Source of the DNA: Peptoclostridium sp.
GTDB lineage: Bacteria; Bacillota; Clostridia; Peptostreptococcales; Peptostreptococcaceae
Direction: 5' to 3'
Length of the DNA stretch: 64,000 bases
Assembly (NCBI RefSeq): GCF_009881055.1
Contig: NZ_WXFG01000005.1
Coordinates: 1-64,000 of the forward strand
This document shows, piece after piece, positions 17,347 through 24,472 of the stretch (positions within the stretch are counted from its first letter, which is position 1; every line of letters begins with the position of its first letter). The position numbers and the translations under genes are program-made. The notes beneath the pieces were generated by a model. The model was not told the origin of the DNA. It made no database searches and saw only the letters and a list, made by a program, of their open reading frames with translations.

Positions 17347-18141
17347 TTAGTCAAGCTGCAGGAACTTAACCCGCAATTCTCCGAGTGTGTGTCTGTCTGC
17401 GGGCGAAAACTCCATGTCCTTGTATTTTTCCAGCTGCTTTGCCAGGACGTTTGTGTCTGAGAGTTCTTTGGCGCAATGGTTGTAGAGTTTTATGAATTCG
17501 CGGAAGCCTTCGCTTTTTTTGAATTCCTTGTTTACTACAAGCACGCAGGTTATGTGGTCGGCTTTGATGGCCGCGCTTTCTTTTTGTCCCGCGAGAAAAA
17601 ATCCGCTTGTGAAGTCGGCAAGTACCGAGTCTACCTGTCCGTTTTCAAGCGCATACGGCAGGGCCGTACCCATCAATTTTTTCATTTGCGCGTTCTTGCC
17701 AAGGTTCTCAAGCACTATGTTGTCCAGATGCGGTCTGTTCTGTGGCACTCCCGTTATGCCTGGATTTTCCCTGTCTTTGAATACGAACATGCTTGTGTTT
17801 TGCATTACATCGCCTATTATTTCAAATTCCCTGTTAGTTTTTACAAACTCCCTGGCAGCGTCGGGACACAGAAATGCCATGTCCATCACATCCGAGCTCA
17901 ATGCCCATTGAGCCGATGCGCTTCAGCAGTCGCCTATTATATATGCTTCCAGCTCGCGGCCTTCTACCTTGCCCGCGGCTTCTGTGCTGCTCGAGATGTA
18001 GTCTAGAAGCAGCCCAGAGCTTTCAGTGGATGCTCCTACTCTGACATTGCTGCTGAGACTCTCCTTTGGCATGAACGTGAAGACTGCAATTGCTAAGGCT
18101 ACCATTAACACGGCTTTTTTTAGGAATCCCATGTTAATCAC
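17347..18141 (-). CDS. saoB: probable selenoprotein SaoB, ABC-type substrate-binding protein with in-frame UGA
   Basis: The two open stretches 18141-17926 and 17922-17347 are in the same frame and separated by a single TGA (17925-17923). Read as selenocysteine, this gives 264 residues with a Cys-Sec pair (I-G-D-C-U-S, U73). An N-terminal signal (KKAVLMVALAIAVFTF) is followed by a periplasmic-binding-like sequence on both sides of the UGA (VRVGASTESSGLLLDYI before; ALSSDVMDMAFLCPDAAREFV and GITGVPQNRP after), so this is one protein, not two. A hairpin follows the UGA immediately. It matches my memory of the NCBI family called ABC transporter substrate-binding (seleno)protein SaoB. The GTG start overlaps saoC by 8 bases. 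No ATPase or permease of its own is adjacent. Confidence 0.78.
17887..17925 (-). promoter_or_regulatory. candidate bacterial SECIS hairpin in saoB
   Basis: Starting at the UGA (17925-17923), the mRNA can form a perfect 6-bp stem GCTCAA / TTGAGC (17913-17908 with 17901-17896) around the loop TGGGCA, extended by an outer CATC / GATG pairing. The apical loop starts 15 bases after the UGA, within the range bacterial SelB needs. Confidence 0.6.
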
Positions 18142-18610
18142 AGCAGTCTTCCATGCCTTCTCCGAACAGGTTTATTATCTGGTTGTCTACAATTCTGTAT
18201 ATTGCATAGCCTACGCTTCCGTTTTTGGAGCCTGACACTATGAACTCAAGCTCGTCCTTTTCGTCTATGTCCTTGAATTGAATTTTCTGGTTCTCCGCTG
18301 GCGCTGGTATGGGTTCTGTCAACTGGTGCTTTTCATTTTCTTTTGCGATGACTGCACACATTTGCTTTTTGCCCTTTTCGTTATCGAATATAACTATCAA
18401 ATCCTTGCCGCCATCGTTTGTTATATCGTCGTATGCGCATTTTACGGGCTCTCTGTCAGGATGCTGGGTCTTGAAATATGCAAGCAGCTGGTTGTCTGCT
18501 GAGACTCCAAGGTCTGCTGTTTTGTTTTCACTCGCTGGTTTGCTGCTGCAACCACTTAATCCTGCTATGACCATCATAATTGCCATGATGCATGAAATTT
18601 TTCTTATCAT
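18134..18610 (-). CDS. saoC: SaoC-like lipoprotein ending in a Cys-Cys pair
   Basis: A 158-residue lipoprotein: signal peptide with lipobox LSGC, a polar linker, and a folded domain (about 38-150) with strands such as DLIVIFDNEKG and ELEFIVSG typical of small periplasmic domains of FG-GAP or calcium-loop appearance (DITNDGGKDLIV). The C-terminus is EDCCD, a vicinal cysteine pair one residue from the end. This agrees with the family I recall as Cys-Cys-COOH (seleno)protein SaoC, with one extra aspartate here. Vicinal cysteines at an extracytoplasmic tail suit capture of a soft metal or organometal. The ATG follows GGAGGGAG. Position between saoE and saoB supports the name. Confidence 0.75.
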   Translation of the reverse strand: MIRKISCIMAIMMVIAGLSGCSSKPASENKTADLGVSADNQLLAYFKTQHPDREPVKCAYDDITNDGGKDLIVIFDNEKGKKQMCAVIAKENEKHQLTEPIPAPAENQKIQFKDIDEKDELEFIVSGSKNGSVGYAIYRIVDNQIINLFGEGMEDCCD

Positions 18611-18625
18611 TTTTCTGCTCCCTCC

Positions 18626-19723
18626 TTACGCCGCTTTTTTCGATATTGACGCCATGGCAGTCTTTATTCCTGGCATAACTGCGCGAATAAAAAAAACAAA
18701 TATTATGAATGAGCACATATACTCTACAGGCTTTGGAAAATCTATGAGCAGCGTGTTTGCCGCCTTTATCGAATTGGATGTCCTGTCAAAGTTCATCGCA
18801 GGCTCAAAGCCCGGCATGAGCAGCAGATTGGCAACATACCCGAATGCAAGCGCCGTAAGCGTTATTACTGTGCTGTATATGATTGCCGTCCTTTTTCCCA
18901 TGAGGTTAAGCATGCTTATGAGCTCGGGGAAATTCGTGGCGGCTCCCGCCATCAGAAATGTTATGCCCACTCCTGGCGCTGCGCCGCTTGCAATAAGCGC
19001 GGCTATAAATGGTATGTGGCCAACTGCACACACATACATTATTGTAGCAAGAACAGCTATGCTTCCAAGCGACAACATGTTGGGATTGCCAAGGAAGCTT
19101 TGTATGTAATCCTGAGGAACTGCCGTAAGCAGAAAGCCGGCGAACAGCATTCCCGGTATCACATACTTGCTTACCGCAAGCGCAAGGTCGTTTATTGCCC
19201 AGTTGAGTCCCGATTTTATTCTTTCGGCAAGAACCGGCCTTGTGCCCTCCTCCAGCTCAAGCATCCTGGCCTGTATATTCTCCTCCACTCCTGGAGCCAC
19301 AAGCTCAGGACCTGCGAACATATTGCCTATAATGCCTATCAGCATAGGCACTGTAAAGCCCGCTATTACGTATATTATGGTTATCTCCGGACCCAGGAGG
19401 CCATAGCAGAGTATAACTGCTATCGGGTTGATTATAGGCGTTGCTGTCATAAAAGCAAGCACAGGTCCAAGATACGCACCTGAGTAGTATAGGCTTATCC
19501 CAAGAGGTATTACGCCGCAGCTGCATATAGGAAGGAGCATTCCTGATATCGTGCTCTTTAGAAGCGAAGACAGCTTCTTGTTTCCCAGCATCCTCTGGAA
19601 CTTGTCGGGCGACATTATGTCATGAAGCACCCCTGCCAGTATGAAGCTGAAAACAAGCCAGGCCGATGCGCTGTTTAATATGTTAAAGCCTGCAAGTACC
19701 ATTCTTTCAATAAATCCTAACAT
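18626..19723 (-). CDS. saoE: SaoE-like efflux permease (DUF318/ArsP-type)
   Basis: A 365-residue membrane protein with about eight to ten hydrophobic segments in two similar halves, separated by a cytoplasmic loop (about 150-180, PGVEENIQARMLELEEG). The family hallmark LLPICSCGVIPLGISL places it in the DUF318 permease superfamily; its best-known member ArsP exports trivalent organoarsenicals. The CSC pair in a membrane segment would suit a thiophilic cargo. The start follows AAAGGAT and is 6 bases after the saoT stop, so translation is coupled. Co-occurrence with two UGA-containing redox proteins points to the sao set; the true cargo is not known from sequence. Confidence 0.85.
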   Translation of the reverse strand: MLGFIERMVLAGFNILNSASAWLVFSFILAGVLHDIMSPDKFQRMLGNKKLSSLLKSTISGMLLPICSCGVIPLGISLYYSGAYLGPVLAFMTATPIINPIAVILCYGLLGPEITIIYVIAGFTVPMLIGIIGNMFAGPELVAPGVEENIQARMLELEEGTRPVLAERIKSGLNWAINDLALAVSKYVIPGMLFAGFLLTAVPQDYIQSFLGNPNMLSLGSIAVLATIMYVCAVGHIPFIAALIASGAAPGVGITFLMAGAATNFPELISMLNLMGKRTAIIYSTVITLTALAFGYVANLLLMPGFEPAMNFDRTSNSIKAANTLLIDFPKPVEYMCSFIIFVFFIRAVMPGIKTAMASISKKAA

Positions 19724-19729
19724 GTTTAT

Positions 19730-19984
19730 CTATCCTTTCACGGCCTCTTCAATGGCCTCAGTTATGCTTTTTTCAGACAGGTTCTGAATTTTCTTCTTTT
19801 CACCTATTACTATCATGCTCTTTGTGACCATACCGTATTTTTTTATGTATCCAAAATCCTTCCCAGCCCTGTAAATGACCAGCTCCAGCTTGTCTTCATG
19901 CTGCTTTGCCAAGCTTTCTACGAAAGCTCCATATTTGTCACATCAAGCGCAGGTGTTTATGAACTCAATCAGTATTTTTCCCAT
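19730..19984 (-). CDS. saoT: probable thioredoxin-like selenoprotein SaoT with in-frame UGA
   Basis: Reading from an ATG (19984) with an excellent GGAAGGAG site, the frame meets TGA at codon 14 (19945-19943) and continues openly for another 70 codons to TAG. Decoded as selenocysteine this is an 84-residue thioredoxin-fold protein with the active site T-C-A-U-C-D, followed by AFVESLAKQHEDKLELVIYRAGKDFGYIKKYG, a helix-strand pattern of small redoxins, and MVTKSMIVIG, which holds the conserved turn before the third strand. A conventional annotation would start at the TTG at 19912 and lose the active site. A hairpin follows the UGA. First gene of the sao operon with a promoter 34 bases upstream. 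Confidence 0.8.
19906..19945 (-). promoter_or_regulatory. candidate bacterial SECIS hairpin in saoT
   Basis: After the UGA (19945-19943) and a 14-base spacer, AGCTTTC (19928-19922) pairs perfectly with GAAAGCT (19918-19912) around the loop GTA. The loop contains GU, as in known bacterial SECIS elements, and lies about 21 bases from the UGA. Confidence 0.62.
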
Positions 19985-20025
19985 AACGTACTCCTTCCTT
20001 ATTTTTATCTTTCGTCTTAGCCCTA

Positions 20026-20053
20026 ATTATATATACTAGTGCCTCGACTTCAA
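20026..20053 (-). promoter_or_regulatory. promoter of the sao cluster
   Basis: On the minus strand TTGAAG (20053-20048), a 16-base spacer and TATAAT (20031-20026). The predicted transcript starts about 34 bases before saoT. Confidence 0.55.
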
Positions 20054-20197
20054 AATATATAATACAGGTTTTCTCTCATGTTTCGGACTATTATTCGAAT
20101 ATTTTATTGTACAGTGTTTTATTATTAATAACTCTAATGATTTTGCGCACCTTTTTATTCAAGTAAAAGCAGAGTTCATCAATTCATATTCATATCG

Positions 20198-20491
20198 CTG
20201 AATCCAAACGGAATAAATCAGCCTTAATTTAATGAGCTTTACTTTACAGGGCGCAAAACCGATGAAAAAAAGCCAGGTCTTTTTGAGGCTCGTTTTGATG
20301 AGGTTGCAGGCGATGCATGTGTACAAAGTCGCAGAATTTTGAGTGTTTGAGCGCAGCGAGTTCTCAAAATTCCAGAGCTTTGAAATATGCTAGCCTTTGC
20401 AACCTCCAAAACGAGACATAAGACCGGCTTTTTCATCGATAATAGCCACCTCTGGCTGGTGTGTTTTAAAGGCCAATTATTTCACCGGATT
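20198..20491. repeat. modular palindromic repeat, copy C
   Basis: It starts with GAATCCAAACGGAATAA as in copies A and D. A long imperfect palindrome runs from about 20256 to 20443, with arms around AAAGCCAGGTCTTTTT / AAGACCGGCTTTTTC and GGTTGCAGGC / GCCTTTGCAACC, centred on the core 20334-20372. It ends with TTTAAAGGCCAATTATT, the inverse of the shared flank in copies A and B. It separates pstB from the sao promoter. Confidence 0.82.
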
Positions 20492-20503
20492 GCGCTAACA
20501 CAT

Positions 20504-21253
20504 CTACCCAAAAATCCCTTCGATATACTGCCTTGTCCTCTCGTCCTTCGGATTTGAAAACACCTCCGAGGTCCTTCCAAATTCAACAAGCTCGCCTGAC
20601 ATCATGAACATCGTGTAGTCGGCTATCCTTCTTGCCTGCGCAAGGTTGTGGGTTACTATTACTATTGCGTAGTCTCTTGAAAGCTCTTTTAGCATGGCTT
20701 CTATCTTGGCCGTGTTCTGGATGTCAAGGGCCGAGCAGGGCTCGTCGAGCAGGAGCACTGAAGGCTCAACAGTGAGCGCTCTTGCTATGCAAAGCCTCTG
20801 CTGCTGTCCTCCTGACAGCTTCCTTGCCGGCATGTCCAGGCAGTGCGACACCTCGTCGTATAGGCCAGCAACCTGGAGCTTTTCCCTTGCAATCTGGCCA
20901 AGACGCTCCTTGTCCCTTATGCCGTGGTACCTTGGAGCATAAGTCATGTTATCCTTTATGCTTAGGGGAAACGGCGCCGGATTTTGAAAAACCATGCCCA
21001 GCTTGCTTCTTAGCTTTTCTCTCGGAATGTTCCTTGCATCCTTGCCCTCAAGCAGTATGCTGCCCTTTACGGAGCCGTCCTTCTCGTCCTCGACAAGAAG
21101 GTTGAGACTCTTTATGAACGTGGTCTTGCCGCAGCCAGAAGGGCCTATTAATGCTGTGATTGAGTTTTTGTATATGTCGACGTTTATGTCACTTAGAACG
21201 ATTTTGCTCGCATAAGTTGCGCACATTCCTTTTATTTGCATTATTCTATCCAT
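20504..21253 (-). CDS. pstB: phosphate ABC transporter ATP-binding protein
   Basis: A 249-residue ATPase of the phosphate-specific PstB type. Walker A GPSGCGKTTFIKSLN, signature LSGGQQQRLCIARAL, Walker B LLLDEPCSALD and the H-loop VTHNLAQARRIADYTMFM are all intact; the CSALD form and the LAQARRIAD segment are PstB-typical. It overlaps or abuts the pstA stop. Last gene of pstSCAB; the usual phoU regulator does not follow, a repeat does. Confidence 0.93.
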   Translation of the reverse strand: MDRIMQIKGMCATYASKIVLSDINVDIYKNSITALIGPSGCGKTTFIKSLNLLVEDEKDGSVKGSILLEGKDARNIPREKLRSKLGMVFQNPAPFPLSIKDNMTYAPRYHGIRDKERLGQIAREKLQVAGLYDEVSHCLDMPARKLSGGQQQRLCIARALTVEPSVLLLDEPCSALDIQNTAKIEAMLKELSRDYAIVIVTHNLAQARRIADYTMFMMSGELVEFGRTSEVFSNPKDERTRQYIEGIFG

Positions 21254-21254
21254 G

Positions 21255-22088
21255 TCATTCTCCTCTGTTCACTTTTCCAAAGAGCATCGCCGCTCCGTTT
21301 ATCGCAAGTATCAAAAGCATGAGCACAGTAGCCGTTCCATATACGTATTCTGTAGGAGCTCCTTCTCCAATGAGCACATAAAGATGGTAAGAAAGCGCCA
21401 TGGCCGGAGACATAATGCTTTCCGGAGCCTTTGCGTATATTACCGCACCTGTAAATATTATTGGCGCTGTGGCTCCCATTGCAAAGCCTCCTGCAAGCGC
21501 CACAGCGCTGATAATGTCTGGAAGCGCCTTGCGCAGCACAAGCCTTTTTATGGTATAGTACCTTGAAACGCCAAGCGCATACGATGACAGCAGCATATCC
21601 TGCTCAATCTCGCCCAGCCTTTTTTCAACCCTAACCTCAATAAAGGGAAAAATCATTATGCCAAGTACAAGTCCTCCAGAGAGAACCGACACGCCAAAAC
21701 CCATCTTGAGAACAAAGAGTGTGTAGCCGAAAAGTCCAAGAACTATTGAAGGCATCCCGGCAGTAGATTCTATGACCAGCCTTACTATGCTGTAGAGCCT
21801 TCTGCTGCCGCAGTAAAACTTGAGGTATACTGCCGTTGAAATTGCAAGTAGAGATGCTACTGCACAGGCAACTCCTGTAAATGCCAAGCTGCCTATTATG
21901 GCGGGGTATATGCCTCCGCTTGAGCCCAGAGGAAAGCCCTTTGGCGAATCCAGTAGAAACTCTGTACTTACCATCCCGCCCCCTTTTAGGAGTATATAGC
22001 CTAATATGAAAAATGCTACAGCAAATGTGAGCGCCGCGCTGAGCACGCTCCATATCAGAAATCTATTGTATTTGCTTTTTTTGTCCAT
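21255..22088 (-). CDS. pstA: phosphate ABC transporter permease PstA
   Basis: A 277-residue inner-membrane permease with six predicted membrane segments (first about 11-33) and the EAA-like loop in LGVSRYYTIKRLVLRKALPDIISAVAL. The sequence AGMPSIVLGLFGYTLFV matches PstA. It pairs with PstC to form the phosphate channel. ATG with GGGAG at 7 bases; closely spaced with pstC and pstB. Confidence 0.92.
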   Translation of the reverse strand: MDKKSKYNRFLIWSVLSAALTFAVAFFILGYILLKGGGMVSTEFLLDSPKGFPLGSSGGIYPAIIGSLAFTGVACAVASLLAISTAVYLKFYCGSRRLYSIVRLVIESTAGMPSIVLGLFGYTLFVLKMGFGVSVLSGGLVLGIMIFPFIEVRVEKRLGEIEQDMLLSSYALGVSRYYTIKRLVLRKALPDIISAVALAGGFAMGATAPIIFTGAVIYAKAPESIMSPAMALSYHLYVLIGEGAPTEYVYGTATVLMLLILAINGAAMLFGKVNRGE

Positions 22089-22106
22089 TTGGATTCTCCC
22101 ATAACG

Positions 22107-22964
22107 TTATAAGTCTGCACCTTTTTTTATGTGCGACACCAGCATACTGACTGCGAACCTCATAATTATCAGTATGAAACCCGCCGCAAAGAGCGCATGA
22201 TAGTGCAGGCTGCCGACAGGCGCACCACCCATCTCGAGCGCTATTAGAGCCGGTATTGTCTCGCATTTTCCAAGCAGCCTTGGAAATATCGGGCTGTTGC
22301 CTATGACCATCATTACAGCCATCGTCTCGCCCATGCCCCTTGCAAGCGCAAGCACCGCGCCTGCAAGCACGCTTCTGCTCGCTGCCGGCAGCACAAGATA
22401 CCTTACCATGTGCCATTTAGAAACTCCAAGGCTGTCAGACGAGGTCTTGTACGACTTCATTATGCCAACCATTGTTGTGTCGCATGTTGATATAATGTAC
22501 GGCAAAATCATTATCGCAAGCACCATTCCGCCCGCAAGCGCACTCTCTCCGGACGACATTGAAAAGTGTCTCTCAAAATATCCAACGACCACCATGAGCC
22601 CCATGAAGCCAAATACAACAGAAGGCAATCCCGCCATGAGATCAATGAACGGCTTTAGCAGCCTCCTTGCCGCTTCCCCCGCAACGCACGACAGGAATAC
22701 TGCCGTACCGACACCTATCGGAAGCGCTATTACAACCGCGAGAAATGAAACGTATACAGTGGCAAACACCATAGGCAGTATCGAAAGCACGGGATCCGTC
22801 CCCATGGGGTGCCACCTTTCATTTGTAAAAAATCCAGCCACTCCCGAATGCCTGAAGGCCGGGAGGCTCTCAGCCCCTATAAAGAATATTATGAAGCCAA
22901 GTATAGCAACCGAAACAAGCGTGAACGCCTTTATTATAAACTCAAAAACCTTATCCCTTTTCAT
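22107..22964 (-). CDS. pstC: phosphate ABC transporter permease PstC
   Basis: About 285 residues from the ATG following AAAGGGGAG; an upstream extension of 39 residues has no ribosome site and covers the intercistronic hairpin. Six membrane segments, the segment FFTNERWHPMGTDP with the PstC-typical W-P pattern after the first helix, and the loop LGVSKWHMVRYLVLPAASRSVLAGAVLALARGMGETMAV are diagnostic for PstC. First permease of the operon, separated from pstS by a hairpin. Confidence 0.92.
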   Translation of the reverse strand: MKRDKVFEFIIKAFTLVSVAILGFIIFFIGAESLPAFRHSGVAGFFTNERWHPMGTDPVLSILPMVFATVYVSFLAVVIALPIGVGTAVFLSCVAGEAARRLLKPFIDLMAGLPSVVFGFMGLMVVVGYFERHFSMSSGESALAGGMVLAIMILPYIISTCDTTMVGIMKSYKTSSDSLGVSKWHMVRYLVLPAASRSVLAGAVLALARGMGETMAVMMVIGNSPIFPRLLGKCETIPALIALEMGGAPVGSLHYHALFAAGFILIIMRFAVSMLVSHIKKGADL

Positions 22965-22993
22965 ATACTCCCCTTTCATGTAGAGTCGACAAG

Positions 22994-23023
22994 AAAATCC
23001 AGAAGATAAACCTTCTGGATTTT
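22994..23023 (-). terminator. intercistronic hairpin between pstS and pstC
   Basis: Perfect 12-bp stem AAAATCCAGAAG / CTTCTGGATTTT with a 6-base loop, followed on the minus strand by a weak T-run. It is a partial terminator or RNA-stability element, the usual device that makes pstS transcript exceed the permease genes. Confidence 0.7.
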
Positions 23024-23049
23024 GTTCTGGACTCACGTATTTTATTTTA

Positions 23050-23952
23050 CTACTTTGCAGGGACAAAACCCATCTTTTCAACGGTTTTCATGCCTTCCTC
23101 AGAAAGCATAAGGTCTACGAAAATCCGCTCCTGAGGCAGAAGTTCCCCGCTTTTTATTACTATAAGGGGTCTTGATATCTTGTATGCTCCGCTTATTATG
23201 TTTTCCTTTACAGGTGCCACGCCATCAACTTCAAGAGGCGTTATCTTTCCTGCATTTTGATTCACAAGACCGTAAGATGCATAGCCTATCGCATCCTTGT
23301 TCTCCATTATCTTAGTAACGAGTGCTCCCATTGAAGGCTCCTGTATAGCCTCGGCTTTAACCTGAGCATCTCCCATGACCTTGTCCTGGAAAACCTGGTG
23401 AGCACCGCCGCCTATGTCTCTTGTAACTACAACTATCTCGTTGTGAGGAAGTCCTGGTGCAACCTCATCCCAGTACTTATACTCACCTGAGAATATCTTC
23501 ATAACCTCTTCTGTAGTGAGGTTCTTTTTTACATCAAGTATAGGGTTTTCAGGGTTTACCGATATTGTAAGTACGTCAAGACCGAGTCTGAATTCCTTGT
23601 AGTCCTTTATCTGCTCTTTCTCCTCGTCCTTTACTTCCCTTGAAACCATTCCAAAATCGCTTGTACCGTCTATTACAGACTTAACGCCGGCACTCGAGCC
23701 TCCCGCTGATACGAAGAGGTCTATGCTCTTTTCAGGAAAATCAGCACTAACCTTGTTCCAGGTCTCGTTAGCGTCAATAAAATCGGTAGCTATCTGGGAT
23801 ACAACAGGTGCAAGCGTAGACGAGCCCTTGAAGAATATTTGCGACTTGAACTCATCCTTTGACGCTTCCTCCGCCGGCTGCTGAGAACATCCTGTAAGCG
23901 CCAGTGAAAGAATCATCATTGAAGCTACTATAAGACTCCAAAATCTCTTCAT
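23050..23952 (-). CDS. pstS: phosphate-binding lipoprotein PstS
   Basis: A 300-residue lipoprotein with signal peptide and lipobox LTGC, followed by the PstS pocket motifs IFFKGSSTLAPVV, SAGGSSAGVKSVIDGTSDFGMVSRE and VVVTRDIGGGAHQVF. The conserved SS and RD/GG phosphate contacts are visible. The ATG at 23952 follows AAAGGGG at the right distance; an upstream in-frame start lacks a site. It captures phosphate outside the membrane for PstCAB. Confidence 0.93.
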   Translation of the reverse strand: MKRFWSLIVASMMILSLALTGCSQQPAEEASKDEFKSQIFFKGSSTLAPVVSQIATDFIDANETWNKVSADFPEKSIDLFVSAGGSSAGVKSVIDGTSDFGMVSREVKDEEKEQIKDYKEFRLGLDVLTISVNPENPILDVKKNLTTEEVMKIFSGEYKYWDEVAPGLPHNEIVVVTRDIGGGAHQVFQDKVMGDAQVKAEAIQEPSMGALVTKIMENKDAIGYASYGLVNQNAGKITPLEVDGVAPVKENIISGAYKISRPLIVIKSGELLPQERIFVDLMLSEEGMKTVEKMGFVPAK

Positions 23953-23994
23953 CCAAATTCCCCTTTCATCTCTTAACATATTTTTTACATACTT

Positions 23995-24011
23995 TACAAT
24001 ATTAAATTGTA
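23995..24011. promoter_or_regulatory. palindrome upstream of pstS
   Basis: TACAAT-ATTAA-ATTGTA is a perfect 6-bp inverted repeat 43-59 bases upstream of the pstS start and could be an operator or part of the promoter. It does not look like the Bacillus PhoP direct repeats. Confidence 0.35.
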
Positions 24012-24138
24012 TCAGAGATGAAATCCCACGTATAATCGAATATTCTTATCATATGCCATTTCTATATAATGTTTTTCAATGGTATTTCGTCCTATCCCCC
24101 CCGCCCTGCATTAGCAAAGTCTTTTGTACAATTTGTAT

Positions 24139-24420
24139 GCTTGATGCAGCGCAAATCCGCTGAAAAAGCCGGTCTTATATCGAATTTACACTGTCTAGCG
24201 CCGAAATTTGTTTGATTATATCTGAGCAAGAATCCAAATGGAATCAAGCAGGCCTGATTTAATGAGTTTTGAATGATTTCCTGGCAAAATGCATGAATGA
24301 AATCGTCGTGATTTTGAGTGTCTGAGCGAAGCGAGTTCTCGAAATCACAGATTTCAGAATGGATAAGCCAATTGGAAATCACAAAATGAAATTTAAAGGC
24401 CAATTATTCCTTTGGATTCA
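24139..24420. repeat. modular palindromic repeat, copy D
   Basis: The left part (GCGCAAATCCGCTGAAAAAG) resembles copy C. The main palindrome runs from GAATCCAAATGGAAT (24230-24244) to ATTCCTTTGGATTC (24406-24419) and is centred on the core 24311-24347, here GATTTTGAG / CTCGAAATC. The inner right flank, GGCCAATTATT after AAATTTAAA, is shared with copies A and B. It lies between the apgM-type gene and pstS. Confidence 0.82.
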
Positions 24421-24436
24421 TCTATAACCAGACATA

Positions 24437-24471
24437 CAAAAAGACAAGAGAACCGTCCCCTTGTCTTTTTG
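24437..24471. repeat. short hairpin repeat with GGGACGGTTCT loop, intact copy 3
   Basis: A perfect 12-bp inverted repeat, CAAAAAGACAAG / CTTGTCTTTTTG, around the 11-base loop AGAACCGTCCC. It begins 1 base after the stop codon of the gene at 24473-25735 and, on the minus strand, ends in a form that could act as a terminator. Confidence 0.8.
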
Positions 24472-24472
24472 C

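Noticed and set aside
17923..17925. The UGA in saoB as an ordinary nonsense mutation
   Set aside because: The frame is uninterrupted on both sides, the UGA follows a cysteine, a SECIS-like hairpin starts at once, and a second such gene lies in the same operon.
20504..23952. The pst genes as the missing ABC part of the sao system
   Set aside because: All four match phosphate transporters closely and are separated from saoT by a repeat and a separate promoter.
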